Positions 35,337-44,116 of a stretch of 64,000 nt of DNA are shown piece after piece. Numbering within the stretch: the stretch's first letter is position 1; the number at the start of each line of letters is the position of its first letter. A program made the position numbers and the translations under genes. The stretch comes from Paraburkholderia bryophila (GTDB lineage Bacteria; Pseudomonadota; Gammaproteobacteria; Burkholderiales; Burkholderiaceae): positions 296,018 to 360,017 of the forward strand of contig NZ_QLTK01000005.1 of NCBI RefSeq assembly GCF_003269035.1. The letters are read 5' to 3'. A model generated the notes under the pieces. That model did no database searches. It saw only the letters and a program-made list of their open reading frames with translations, and was not told the origin of the DNA.

Positions 35337-36011
35337 TCAAGCCCTGGGCTGTACTTCGGCGAAGTACTGCGGCGCTTCACGGCGATCGAACATGCCGTAT
35401 TCCCGAACGATGCGTACGCTGCGCAGACGCGAGTCGCCCGTCATCGAACCGGTCTGTTCGAACGCTTCGAAGGCGGCCTGGTCGCGCCACGTCGCCACCA
35501 CGATCACGTCGCCGGGCGTCAGCAGCGCGTCGAACACGTCCCATGAAACGAGACCCGGCGCGCCGATGTCGACGCCGAGCGATTTCGCCACCTGTGCCGC
35601 GCCGGCTTCCTTGAGCCACGCGGGCGAGCACTTTGCGTCGAGCAGCATCACCGCCGTGCCCTGACCCGTCTCCGTCACATCGAGGCGCTGCTCGAGCAGG
35701 ACCTGGCCTGCGGGAATCTGCGTATCGCTGACCACCTGACCAATGCGCAGGCGATAGTCGGCAAACACCCGGTCACGCGCGGCCTGCTGAATCTTGTGAT
35801 GCGTCGTCGTGGTCCGCCAGCGCACCAGCGATTTCTCGTCCCGCCAGCTCGACAGCGAAAGCAGCCAGCCGGCGCGGGTCAAACTGGCATAACGGGTGTT
35901 GTCGATAAAACCGTCGATCTTTTCGAGTTCGGGGCGCAGCATTCTGGCCATGCCGAGATAAGCGTCGAACTGTTCGGGGATAGGATTGACTTCGAGCATT
36001 GCGGAAAACAT
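35337..36011 (-). CDS. Antibiotic biosynthesis monooxygenase (ABM)-domain protein
   Basis: A 224-residue protein that seems to hold two ferredoxin-like ABM domains: residues ~1-95 (MFSAMLEVNPIPEQFDAYLGMARMLRPELEKIDGFIDN, then SLSSWRDEKSLVRWRTTTTHHKIQ) and a second (VIVVATWRDQAAFEAFEQ near residue 185). ABM proteins act as cofactor-less monooxygenases or small-molecule binding proteins for quinones and polyketides. It leads the efflux operon and may modify or sense the exported compound. The ATG at 36011 has an AAAGAGGTGCCCC leader, that is, AGAGG upstream. Confidence 0.84.
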   Translation of the reverse strand: MFSAMLEVNPIPEQFDAYLGMARMLRPELEKIDGFIDNTRYASLTRAGWLLSLSSWRDEKSLVRWRTTTTHHKIQQAARDRVFADYRLRIGQVVSDTQIPAGQVLLEQRLDVTETGQGTAVMLLDAKCSPAWLKEAGAAQVAKSLGVDIGAPGLVSWDVFDALLTPGDVIVVATWRDQAAFEAFEQTGSMTGDSRLRSVRIVREYGMFDRREAPQYFAEVQPRA

Positions 36012-36181
36012 GGGGCACCTCTTTCATTGGGTTGGTCGCCGTATCACCGAGACCTTGCGACTGGCTTAATTGTGTTGGATCGATTGAATTTGCAGGCGTC
36101 CAAGCGAGTCGGTATTGGGCCAATGAGTGAGGGATTTTTGCCAACCGGTCGATCGATGCGTCGATCACCATCACCGGCCGA

Positions 36182-36194
36182 AAGAGTCTTTTTC
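36182..36194. repeat. 13-base motif shared with 38902-38914, copy 1
   Basis: AAGAGTCTTTTTC lies in the divergent gap between the ABM/efflux operon and its LysR gene. An identical 13-mer occurs at 38902-38914 in another divergent gap, upstream of a GlxA-type regulator. In both the flanking sequence contains CCGGC. It may be a shared regulator site. Confidence 0.45.
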
Positions 36195-36294
36195 GAACGG
36201 GTAAAGTCGGCGTATGGGCGCGAGATTCATCAGCGCCGAGCGCAGCGCATAAAATCAGCGCGTGTGAATCCGTTGAAAAAGGTGGGGAAGCGAA

Positions 36295-37227
36295 ATGGAC
36301 AAATTGCGGGAGATGGAAGTTTTCGTCGCTATCGTCGACCAGGGCAGCTTTACCGGCGCGTGCGAGAAACTCGGCCTGTCGGCGCCGGCGGTCTCGCGGG
36401 CGGTCAATTCGCTGGAGTCGCGGCTCGGCACGCCGCTGCTGGCCCGGACCACACGCTCGGTCCGTCCGACGGATGCCGGCCTGACCTACCTCGAAGCCTG
36501 TCGAAAAGTGCTCGACGTCATCACGGATGCGGAAGCCACCGTCGCGGCCGACTCAGCCAACCCCGTCGGCACGCTGACCATTTCCGCGCCGGTCCTGTTC
36601 GGCCAGCGGTTTGTTGCCCCGCTGGTCAACGCCTTCCTGCTGCGCTATCCGGACATCAGCGTCAACGCGGTGTACAACGATCGAACCACGCGGCTTCTGG
36701 AGGAAGGCGTGGATATCGCGATCCGCATCGGGCATCTCGGCGACTCGTCGACCTTCGCCATGCCGTTGGGTTTCGTGCGGCGCCGGACGTACGCCGCGCC
36801 CGCCTATCTGGCCGCGCATGGCGAGCCGCTTCACCCGAAGGATCTGGTTCAGCATCACTGCGTCTCTTTCACCGGCGTCTCGGCGCCGCTCGAATGGGTC
36901 TTTAACGAAAACGGCACGCGGCTGCCGGTCCGACTTCAGCCGCGGATGATCGTGGATCTCGGACCCGCCGCCATTCTCGCGGCCGTGGACGGCGTGGGGA
37001 TCGTTCAGTTCCTGTCTTACCAGGCGGCACCGGAAGTGGAGAATGGCAAGCTCCAGCCGATCCTCGCCGCGTTCGAACCCGAGTCGACCCCGGTCAGCCT
37101 GCTTCATGTGGAGCGGCGAAGCACCAGCGGCAAGATTCGCGCTTTCGTGGAATTCGCGACCGAGACGTTGCGCAACAACGCGTATCTTCAGGGCGTGGAC
37201 GCTACCGCCATCCGCGCTTCGCGATAG
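36295..37227 (+). CDS. LysR-family regulator of the efflux operon
   Basis: A 310-residue LysR transcription factor with the N-terminal winged helix (MDKLREMEVFVAIVDQGSFTGACEKLGLSAPAVSRAVNSLE-like, residues ~4-45) and a substrate-binding domain of the CrgA/PtxR class. It is divergent from the ABM-MFS-HlyD-OMF operon with a 283-base gap that holds an ATTGG-G-CCAAT palindrome at 36114-36124, a plausible LysR operator. GGGGAAG precedes the ATG. Its last 40 bases overlap the end of mug on the other strand. Confidence 0.92.
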   Translation: MDKLREMEVFVAIVDQGSFTGACEKLGLSAPAVSRAVNSLESRLGTPLLARTTRSVRPTDAGLTYLEACRKVLDVITDAEATVAADSANPVGTLTISAPVLFGQRFVAPLVNAFLLRYPDISVNAVYNDRTTRLLEEGVDIAIRIGHLGDSSTFAMPLGFVRRRTYAAPAYLAAHGEPLHPKDLVQHHCVSFTGVSAPLEWVFNENGTRLPVRLQPRMIVDLGPAAILAAVDGVGIVQFLSYQAAPEVENGKLQPILAAFEPESTPVSLLHVERRSTSGKIRAFVEFATETLRNNAYLQGVDATAIRASR

Positions 37228-37727
37228 GCGGCGACCAGCGCGTCGAGGCTGAAGCCCCGGTTCAGTCCGCTGGGATTGGGCAAGACCCACGCGCACGCGC
37301 CGCCGAATCGCGCGGCCTGCCGCCCCCACTCCAAAGTCGGCGCGCCTGAGATGGCCGAGAACGCCATCTTCCCGAGGAAGGCAACGTGACGTGGCGCGCA
37401 CTGTTCGATCTTCCGCTGAAAAGCGCCGGCCGCCAATTCGATCTCCGAACGCGACAAGTCCGCGGCCTGCGCGGTCGCCCTCGGGACGACGGTGGTGAGA
37501 CCGTATCCATAGCGGAGCAGCGTGTGGTCGTCTTCGGGACGAATCTGTTCGGGCGTGAAGCCGGCCAGATGCAGGACGCGCCAGAAGCGGTTACCACGGC
37601 CCTCGAAGTGGTGACCGGTCGACGCAGCGCGCAAACCCGGGTTGATGCCGCAAAATACGAGCGACAAACCCGGTGCGAGCAGATCGGGAAGCGCGGGGAG
37701 CGCAGGGAGAAGGCCCACGTCGTTCAC
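37188..37727 (-). CDS. mug: G/U(T) mismatch-specific DNA glycosylase
   Basis: A 179-residue Mug-family uracil-DNA glycosylase that removes uracil, thymine or etheno-cytosine opposite G. Motif 1 is SLVFCGINPGLRAASTGHHF with the Asn of GINPG, and motif 2 is NPSGLNRGFS. RGNRFW lies between. Length fits the family (168-180). The start overlaps the stop of the GlxA-type gene by four bases (ATGA), so the two are translationally coupled, an odd pairing. The 3' end overlaps the convergent LysR gene by 40 bases. Confidence 0.9.
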   Translation of the reverse strand: MNDVGLLPALPALPDLLAPGLSLVFCGINPGLRAASTGHHFEGRGNRFWRVLHLAGFTPEQIRPEDDHTLLRYGYGLTTVVPRATAQAADLSRSEIELAAGAFQRKIEQCAPRHVAFLGKMAFSAISGAPTLEWGRQAARFGGACAWVLPNPSGLNRGFSLDALVAAYREARMAVASTP

Positions 37728-38749
37728 AGCGCGGAGAGCCCCTGAACAGCGGCATGTTTCGCGGCTCCGCTATCTGTTCGGGCCCGCGTACCTGCGTCGC
37801 CGCGAAATCGCTGCCGGTATTGTTTCGGCGTGACGTCGAGGCGTCGGGCGAAGGTCGTGCGCATATGCGTGGCGCTGCGGAAACCGCAATTGAATGCCAC
37901 GGTCTTCAGCGGCGCGTCGGAGTCTTCGAGCAACTTTCGCGCACTGTCCACACGAACCTGTTCGACGAACGCGGACGGCGTCACCCTGGCATACTTCGCG
38001 AACACGCGCGAGAAGGTCCGCCGACTCACGGCCACCGCGCCCGCGAGTTGTTCGATCGACAGCGCATCGGTGAGATGCTCCGTCACGTACCGATACACCT
38101 TGCCGATGATCGGATCTTCGTCACGGCCCGCGCCGACGTACGGGCTGTATTGCGACTGGCCGCCTTCCCGCTGGATATAAACCACCAGACGTTTGGCAAC
38201 CCGCACCGCCAGTTCGTGCCCCCAGTCTTCGGCGACCAGCGACAAACACAGATCGATCCCCGCCGTCACGCCCGCCGAGGTGAACAGACGCCCGTCGCGA
38301 ACGAAAATCTTGTCGGGTTGCACGCTGGCTTGCGGGAATTCGTGAGCCAACCGTCCCGCGTCCGCCCAATGCGTCGTCACGTCCTTGCCGTCGAGTAGTC
38401 CCGCATGGGCCAGCACGAATGCACCGTTGCAGACCGAGCCGAAGCGTGTCGCGTGGTGCGCCTGATGTTGCAGCCACGTCAGAAACTCGGCGGACGGTCG
38501 GGCGTCGGGCAATTGCGGACCGCCCGCGACCAGCAGCAGGTCCCATTGCGTGTCGGTGTCCGCATAGCCGAACGACACGGCAAGCTGCATGCCGTTCGAA
38601 CAGGTCACCGAGCCGGCGCGCATCCCCACAAGAGACACTTCATACCGTTGCTCTTTGGACAGGATCGTATTCGCTTCGGCGAACACGTCCAGCGGGCCCG
38701 CAACGTCGAGAGCCTGCGCACCGTCGAATATAACAATGGCGACTTTCAT
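37724..38749 (-). CDS. GlxA-type regulator (DJ-1/PfpI domain plus AraC HTH)
   Basis: A 341-residue transcription factor. The first ~185 residues are a DJ-1/PfpI (glutamine amidotransferase class I-like) domain with the elbow GSVCNGAFVLA, its Cys near residue 105, used for ligand sensing. The C-terminal ~100 residues carry an AraC double helix-turn-helix (IEQLAGAVAVSRRTFSRVFAKY and TVAFNCGFRSATHMRTTF-like). Its stop overlaps mug, implying an operon. The upstream gap holds the 13-base motif at 38902. Ligand and targets are unknown. Confidence 0.92.
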   Translation of the reverse strand: MKVAIVIFDGAQALDVAGPLDVFAEANTILSKEQRYEVSLVGMRAGSVTCSNGMQLAVSFGYADTDTQWDLLLVAGGPQLPDARPSAEFLTWLQHQAHHATRFGSVCNGAFVLAHAGLLDGKDVTTHWADAGRLAHEFPQASVQPDKIFVRDGRLFTSAGVTAGIDLCLSLVAEDWGHELAVRVAKRLVVYIQREGGQSQYSPYVGAGRDEDPIIGKVYRYVTEHLTDALSIEQLAGAVAVSRRTFSRVFAKYARVTPSAFVEQVRVDSARKLLEDSDAPLKTVAFNCGFRSATHMRTTFARRLDVTPKQYRQRFRGDAGTRARTDSGAAKHAAVQGLSAL

Positions 38750-39096
38750 GCCGTGACCTTCGTGGAGTGGATTAGCCCGTTGCCGATAGCGGCGTGTCCG
38801 ACCGACCGCCCCGAACGACCGGAGCGGCCCGGCCGGCCGCTATTTCCAAGCGACAGCCGAGCTTACCCCACTCGCCTGAAAACGGGCATACGGTAGCCGG
38901 CAAGAGTCTTTTTCATCCAGCCAGGCGTCGGCCCGCCGCGACGCCGTTGGCCCAAATCTCGTGCTGATTGGCCCGACATGGTCGGATTCAGCGGTTTCCC
39001 CTCTCACCCCCGCTGTTTAGACTTGGCTTCCATGGGCGCGGCCACAAGTGCCGCTCCCCAAGTTGAAACGTTCGGCTTCCATCGAGGTACCCGCTT
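38750..39096. promoter_or_regulatory. 347-base divergent region, GlxA-type and ArsR genes
   Basis: No gene is visible. It contains copy 2 of the motif AAGAGTCTTTTTC at 38902-38914, two copies of TTGGCCC about 26 bases apart (near 38947 and 38971), and a GC-rich inverted segment near 38830. These may be binding sites for the GlxA-type regulator or ArsR protein. Confidence 0.4.
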
Positions 39097-39402
39097 ATGT
39101 CCACGGTCGACGAAAATCTGATTCACAAGGCGCTCGCCAATCCGTTCCGGCGCGACGTGTTGCGTTGGTTGAAGACGCCCGACCGACACTTCGCGCGAGG
39201 CTGCATCGATCTGGGTCGCGGTGTGCCCGTCAATGCGATTCAGGCGCGCAGCGGACTGTCGCAATCGAACGTCTCGGCGCATGTCGCGGCATTGGTCGAT
39301 GCGGAACTGCTGGTCGCCACCCGCGTCGGTCAATGGGTGTTTCTGACACGCAACGAAGCCGTGATCGACGCCTTCGCGGCACGGATCAGATTGCATCTGT
39401 AG
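39097..39402 (+). CDS. ArsR-family helix-turn-helix regulator
   Basis: A 101-residue winged-helix protein of the ArsR/SmtB type. HKALANPFRRDVLRWLKTP opens the fold, the recognition helix is ARSGLSQSNVSAHVAALVDAELL, and the wing is RVGQWVFLTRNE. It lacks the CxC metal site of ArsR itself; only one Cys (RGCIDLG) is seen, so it may not sense metal. It is convergent with a truncated MFS gene 13 bases away, which may once have been its target. Confidence 0.87.
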   Translation: MSTVDENLIHKALANPFRRDVLRWLKTPDRHFARGCIDLGRGVPVNAIQARSGLSQSNVSAHVAALVDAELLVATRVGQWVFLTRNEAVIDAFAARIRLHL

Positions 39403-39415
39403 CCGGCGCTCGCCA

Positions 39416-40321
39416 TCAGTGCCCGCCCGCACCGGCGGCCGCCGCAGAGGCGTCCTTCGACGGTTTCGTGACCCAGATCAGCGGCACGATCGCAATGAAG
39501 ATCACGCTCGATATCCAGAAGATATCGTTCAATCCGAGCATCGCCGCTTGCGCGTTCAACGAATGCTCGAAATACGCCATCGCCTGATCCGGACTTCCGC
39601 CCAAGGTAGCCTGCAATGCATCGAGTCCTTGAGTGAACACCGGGTTATTCACACTGGTCTGCTCGGCAAGTTGCGAATGATGCAGGATGGTCCGGTTGTT
39701 CCAGCCCGTGCTCACGAGCGAGGTGCCCACGGCGCCGGCAAACACCCGCACGAAGTTCGACAGGCCGGCCGCAGCCGGTATCCTGTTCGGTGCGAGACCC
39801 GACAGAATGATCGCGGTGAGCGGCACGAAGAACAGTGCGGTGGGAATGCCTTGCAAAAGCGTGGGCAAAACGAGCGTCCACGTATCCACGCCGGTTGTAT
39901 AGTGCGAGCGCATGAAGAACACCGCCGCAAAGCCGACGAACGCAAGCGTGGCCAGCACACGGGCGTCGGACTTCGGCATGAGCTTCGCCATCACCGGCGC
40001 GAGAAGCACGGCGAAGATGCCGAGCGGCGCGGTCGCCAAACCGGCGTCCACCGAGCGATAGTCGAGGAAGCCTTGCATCCACTGCGGCAGGATCACGAGG
40101 TTCGAGAAAAACACCGCATAGGCAATGGAGATCGCCACGGTACCGCCGAGGAAATTGCGCCCCGCGAACAGGCGGATGTCGATGATCGGATTCTTTTCGG
40201 TGAACTCCCAGATCAGGAAGAACACGAAGCTGATAATCGCGAACACCGTCAGCGCAATGATCACCGGCGAATTGAACCAGTCGAGGTCCTTGCCTTTGTC
40301 GAGCATGATCTGCAGCGAACC
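39416..40321 (-). pseudogene. 5'-truncated EmrB-type MFS exporter
   Basis: The frame encodes only the C-terminal ~300 residues of a DHA2/EmrB pump (normal length ~515): the family segment LQIMLDKGKDLDWF, then about eight helices, and a final APNRIPAAAGLSNFVRVFAGAVGTS-like motif. Homology begins near 40321, and a TAG stop lies in frame at 40382-40384, so the first half is missing. The open frame could still start at ATG 40306 but would make half a pump. The break is about 40 bases from the start of another gene fragment on the opposite strand, indicating a deletion junction. Confidence 0.75.
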
Positions 40322-40359
40322 GACCTCCCAAGGGGCATCCCTGTCCGCCGCGCATCCTT

Positions 40360-40527
40360 TACAGCGACTTTGCGGAAACGGCTATTGACGGAGGAGCTAG
40401 GTATCTTGCCGGGAGAGACGTGATTGACTCAGGGATGGCAAGACAACTTTTTGCCGGTCCTGATAGGAGCGCGGAGGTTTTCAACCAGCCACTCAAAATG
40501 ACAGCCCGTAGTAACGGGACGTTCTGA
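40360..40527 (+). pseudogene. 3' fragment of an unidentified gene
   Basis: In this frame the sequence YSDFAETAIDGGARYLAGRD and onward to KMTARSNGTF and a TGA looks like the end of a real protein: composition and codon use are typical, and no start codon or ribosome-binding site precedes it. It begins next to the truncated EmrB gene, on the opposite strand. I cannot name the protein. Probably what remains after a deletion joined two unrelated genes. Confidence 0.4.
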
Positions 40528-40582
40528 GCGCGGCAAGTCAAGTTTCAAGATGCACGGAAGGTTCACACGAACACGGATGGAC

Positions 40583-41356
40583 TTACTTTGTTGAAAGGGC
40601 CACTGGTAAGCGCATCCGGTATAGCGAGATAGCCTGTATCGCGAGCGCGCAGAGAATCGCGCCGCCGTAAGCAGCAGGCAAGTCCAACCGCATCAACGCG
40701 AGGCTCAGCACATAGAAAAAAGTGGCGAAGGCCGGCAGTCCTGTCACCATGCCGCGCAACACCTGCTGTGCAGCTGCATGGCCGATCATGCGATGAGAGA
40801 ACACTGCAAGAATGATCGCCATGAACGGAAACGAAGCAATCACGCCGCTCGCTTTGGGCCCGACATAAGGCGCAAAGAGCGTCACACCGACCACGAGGCC
40901 GGCAATGAGCGCCATACGCGAGGGCAAGTCCCACCGCGGCGTCGCCAGCCGGCCGGTTCTGACCGCTTCGCTGGGGATGAGGTTGAGCGCAAGGGCGATG
41001 GCTAGCAGGGCGATTAGAAACAGGCCCCTTTGCGGCAGCGCGCTCCACTGCAGAAAGCCCGCCACCAACGAAAACGTCGCACCTGCGCCGGCGAAGGCCG
41101 TGGGCCATCCCCGCGTCGCCAGTTTGCAGTAAACAACGCAAAAGGCCGCTTGCGCAGCCGTGGCGACAAGCGACCCCGCCGTAGCCTGCGCCGCAAATGC
41201 AGATCCATGCTCCAGTGCGAGGAACACCGAGATCGGCCCCGACGTGAGCGGCAGCCCCACGAGCAACCCGCCGATCGCCTCGCCCCAGCGGCGAACTGCA
41301 AGGGTTGCAGCCAACAGCAGCAGCGGTGTAATGACGAGCTTGAAAACAAGATCCAT
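40583..41356 (-). CDS. Multi-pass inner-membrane protein of unknown function
   Basis: A 257-residue integral membrane protein with about eight hydrophobic helices (LVFKLVITPLLLLAATLAV first, ILCALAIQAISLY last). A conserved-looking segment AIGGLLVGLPLTSGPISVFLALEHG follows helix 1, and PRWDLPSRMALIAGLVVG starts the second half, suggesting two repeats as in small transporters. I do not recognise the family. A GTG at 41371 would add five residues; neither start has a strong ribosome-binding site. It follows a DJ-1 family gene by 58 bases on the same strand. Confidence 0.72.
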   Translation of the reverse strand: MDLVFKLVITPLLLLAATLAVRRWGEAIGGLLVGLPLTSGPISVFLALEHGSAFAAQATAGSLVATAAQAAFCVVYCKLATRGWPTAFAGAGATFSLVAGFLQWSALPQRGLFLIALLAIALALNLIPSEAVRTGRLATPRWDLPSRMALIAGLVVGVTLFAPYVGPKASGVIASFPFMAIILAVFSHRMIGHAAAQQVLRGMVTGLPAFATFFYVLSLALMRLDLPAAYGGAILCALAIQAISLYRMRLPVALSTK

Positions 41357-41414
41357 GATTAGCGGTACCACTTCGGAAATGACAACTTTGAAGGACGCGC
41401 CAACGCGTCGCGTC

Positions 41415-42011
41415 TTAGAGGAAAGGCGAAATGTTCGCCAATGCGCGCGTCACGTAGGTCTCCTTCTCCCCCACCGGGGCGACATGGTTAAGCGCGTTGC
41501 GTGCGGCCTCGACGCTCTCCAGACGCGCGATAACCCAGGCCGCCAGATACTGCGATGCCAGGCAACCACCGGCGGTCGCGACGTTCTGCTTCGCCACGAA
41601 CGGCTGGTTGAGCACCGCCACACCTGCCTCCTCGACCCACGGTTTGGTGGTCACGTCCGTACAGGCCGGAACGTCGTTCAGCAGGCCTAGCTTCGCGAGT
41701 ATCAGCGTGCCCGAGCACTGCGCGCCGAGCAGTTGGCGCGTCGGGTCGAGCCTGAGTTGCGCCATCAACGCGGCATCCGCGACGACGTTACGGGTCCCTA
41801 TCCCGCTACCCACCAGCACGGCGTCCGCTTCGCATGCCTCCGCGAGCGACGCTTGCCGCTCTATCACCACGCCGTTCATTGAACGCACTTTGTCCGTCGG
41901 ACTGGCGATCGAAACTTTCCAGCCAGGCTTCTTGACCCGGTTAAGGATGTTGAGCGCGACCAGCGAGTCGAGTTCGTTGAAGCCTTCAAAGGTCAGAATG
42001 GCAATGTGCAT
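41415..42011 (-). CDS. DJ-1/PfpI-family protein
   Basis: A 198-residue single-domain DJ-1/PfpI protein. It keeps the nucleophile elbow GAQCSG with Cys 99 and an acidic residue in FEGFNELD (residue ~13) to tune it, as in isonitrile hydratase and related deglycase-like enzymes. No helix-turn-helix is fused. Activity cannot be assigned; options are isonitrile hydratase-like, glyoxalase III-like or a stress chaperone. The start has GAGG nine bases upstream. It is divergent from a MocR-type gene (69 bases), its likely regulator, and is followed by the membrane protein gene. Confidence 0.87.
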   Translation of the reverse strand: MHIAILTFEGFNELDSLVALNILNRVKKPGWKVSIASPTDKVRSMNGVVIERQASLAEACEADAVLVGSGIGTRNVVADAALMAQLRLDPTRQLLGAQCSGTLILAKLGLLNDVPACTDVTTKPWVEEAGVAVLNQPFVAKQNVATAGGCLASQYLAAWVIARLESVEAARNALNHVAPVGEKETYVTRALANISPFL

Positions 42012-42035
42012 GGCGCCCTCGGAGAGGTGGAGACG

Positions 42036-42084
42036 TTGTGTTATGCCATCGTAGGCCCGATAATCAATACAATCAAATAATTGT
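42036..42084 (+). promoter_or_regulatory. Predicted promoter and operator for the second MocR gene
   Basis: TTGTGT at 42036-42041 and GATAAT at 42059-42064 are separated by exactly 17 bases and resemble a sigma-70 promoter. An inverted repeat ACAAT (42069-42073)/ATTGT (42080-42084) follows at the expected transcription start, well placed for autorepression. If used, the mRNA would start only about ten bases before the TTG at 42081, so translation may be nearly leaderless. Confidence 0.5.
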
Positions 42085-43433
42085 CATGGATACATTTAGA
42101 CATGCCACAACCACGCTACAAACAGCTGGTCGACCGCCTCGCGGCCGACATCCGCGCCGGCCGTCTGCGTCCCGGGACGCGTCTGCCAACGCACCGCGAC
42201 CTCGCTGCTCGCGAAGGCCTGGCGTTGGTCACGGCCTCGCGTGTCTACTCGGAGCTGCAGGATATGGGTTTGGTGAGCGGCGAAACCGGCCGCGGCACAT
42301 TCGTCAAGGAGGCCCTTCCACGCGGACAGGGCATCGACCTGCATGCCTGGAGCGCGGAGACGGTCGACCTCAGCTTCAACTATCCGGCTTCGCCGGACCA
42401 GACTGATCTTCTGCGGGCGGCGCTGCGCCAGCTTGCGGCAGCGGGAGATCTGGAGTCGTTACTTCGATATCAGCCCCACGGCGGGCGCGAGCATGAGCGC
42501 GCAACGGCCGCGGCCCACCTCGGCAGCCGGGGGCTGGCAGCAACGGCCGAAATGACTTTGCTCGTCAGCGGCGCGCAGCACGGGCTGACGACGACCGCCA
42601 TGGCGTTACTCGAGCCCGGCGACGTGGTGGCCGTGGACACGCTGACTTACCCAGGATTCAAGCTGGCCGCCGAGGCCAGTCGACTGGAACTTGCGCCGAT
42701 CCCGGCCGCTGGGCACGGCCCAGATCTGGACGCATTGGCGGCCCTGTGCAAGCAACGGCGAGTCCGCGCCGTCTACACCATGCCGACGCTACACAATCCG
42801 CTTGGCTGGGTAATGAGCGCGACGCGACGTCGGGAGCTTGTTGCCATCGCCCGGCAACAGGGACTGATCATCATCGAGGACGGCGCTTACGCCTTCCTGG
42901 CTGAAGATGCTCCGCCGCCGTTAGCATCGCTTGCGCCGGAGACGACGGTCTATGTATCGAGCCTGTCGAAGAGTGTCGCTACGGGGCTACGCGTCGGCTT
43001 CGTCTGCGCGCCGAGCGAATGGGTTCCCAAACTCGAACGGGCGATCCGGGCCACGGTCTGGCACACCCCGGCGATCATGACGGGCATCGCCTGCGGCTGG
43101 ATGGAAGATGGCACGGTGGCACGGCTTGAAGGAGATAAGCGACGGGATGCCGCGATGCGTCAGGGCCTCGTCGCAGACATTCTTAGCCGGCTTACAAGGG
43201 TCAGCCATCCCAGTTCCTACTTCGTGTGGCTGCCTCTCGCGCAGGAGCTGCGCGCGGACGAGATTGCGATGGCGCTGATCCGCGAGCGGATTTCAGTATC
43301 GACAGCCCAGCCATTCTCGACGTCGGCTCATGTGCCTCATGCCATCCGGTTGGCAATCGGGTCTGTGGATCTGGCCACGCTCAGGCGATCGCTGGAAGTA
43401 GTGGCCCGTGTTATCGCCGATAGGACCTACTGA
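42081..43433 (+). CDS. MocR-type regulator, second copy
   Basis: A 450-residue protein with a GntR winged helix (RYKQLVDRLAADIRAGRLRPGTRLPTHRDLA, then ALVTASRVYSELQDMGLV) and an aminotransferase-fold domain; the PLP lysine is in SSLSKSVATGLR, with IIEDGAYAFL upstream. The frame begins at TTG 42081 (SWIHLD, resembling the family N-terminus); ATG 42102 is an alternative, and neither has a Shine-Dalgarno sequence. It is divergent from the DJ-1 gene and probably controls it and the membrane protein. It differs from the MocR at 5915 in lacking the long charged linker. Confidence 0.9.
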   Translation: MSWIHLDMPQPRYKQLVDRLAADIRAGRLRPGTRLPTHRDLAAREGLALVTASRVYSELQDMGLVSGETGRGTFVKEALPRGQGIDLHAWSAETVDLSFNYPASPDQTDLLRAALRQLAAAGDLESLLRYQPHGGREHERATAAAHLGSRGLAATAEMTLLVSGAQHGLTTTAMALLEPGDVVAVDTLTYPGFKLAAEASRLELAPIPAAGHGPDLDALAALCKQRRVRAVYTMPTLHNPLGWVMSATRRRELVAIARQQGLIIIEDGAYAFLAEDAPPPLASLAPETTVYVSSLSKSVATGLRVGFVCAPSEWVPKLERAIRATVWHTPAIMTGIACGWMEDGTVARLEGDKRRDAAMRQGLVADILSRLTRVSHPSSYFVWLPLAQELRADEIAMALIRERISVSTAQPFSTSAHVPHAIRLAIGSVDLATLRRSLEVVARVIADRTY

Positions 43434-43688
43434 CCGGCAAACGCGCCAGCGCCTGCCGAACCGGCGCCAGAATTATTCAATCGATGCGCTGCAACACGCC
43501 TTGCGCTTCGAGCCTGGCCGCAAGAGCAAGCAACGCCGCATCTCTTCCCGCCGCATCAATCAACCAAAACTCTCCTGCAAACGAAGCATGCGTATTACCG
43601 CCTCCGACGCGCATGCACCCCCGCCGTCTGATATCGCGACGCGCACATCAGGGCGCGAGCGTCTGCGATCTTCAACGGCCGCCGCCGG

Positions 43689-44111
43689 TCACGGCTGCCC
43701 GAATGCCGCCGCAAATTCGTCTGAGTAGATTTCAGCCAACGCGACGCGCAATGCCGCCGCACGTTCTTCGCCATACACCGCTTCAAATCGGTTCTGAGCC
43801 TTGCGCCACAGGCGATTGGATTCGGTGAGTTTGGCTCGTCCGGCCGGCGTAAGCTCAACGCGGCGGCTCCGGCCATCTCCATTGTCGGGTCTCTGCACGA
43901 GATAACCGTCTCGCTCAAGTGGCTTGATGTTGCGCGCGAGCGCCGACCGGTCGAGCACCATCGCATATGCGAGTTCGGTCATGGTAGGGCTGCCCGCCCG
44001 TTCGATATGGACGAGGACCGATCGCTGCGCCGTACTGAGCCAGCAGGGCGCCAGCGCCGTGTCGTAAAGCAGCGAGAGCCGGCGCGTTGCCTTGCGCAGT
44101 GCGGCGCATCT
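43689..44111 (-). pseudogene. 5'-truncated MarR-family regulator
   Basis: The frame from about 44111 reads LRKATRRLSLLYDTALAP, a typical MarR first helix, on through SPTMTELAYAMVLDRSALARNIKPLERDGYL (recognition helix and wing) to a normal C-terminus. But a TGA at 44112-44114 interrupts it just upstream and no ATG, GTG or TTG precedes the conserved part. An internal ATG at 43982 would give a 97-residue product without the first helix needed for dimerisation. It breaks off exactly where an old-yellow-enzyme fragment begins on the other strand. Confidence 0.65.
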
Positions 44112-44116
44112 TCAAA

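Noticed and set aside
43477..43614. 45-codon minus-strand frame MRVGGGNTHASFAGEFWLID ending before the MocR stop
   Set aside because: Some segments look protein-like and it may be a gene relic, but it is too short and lacks a ribosome-binding site; not annotated as a gene.
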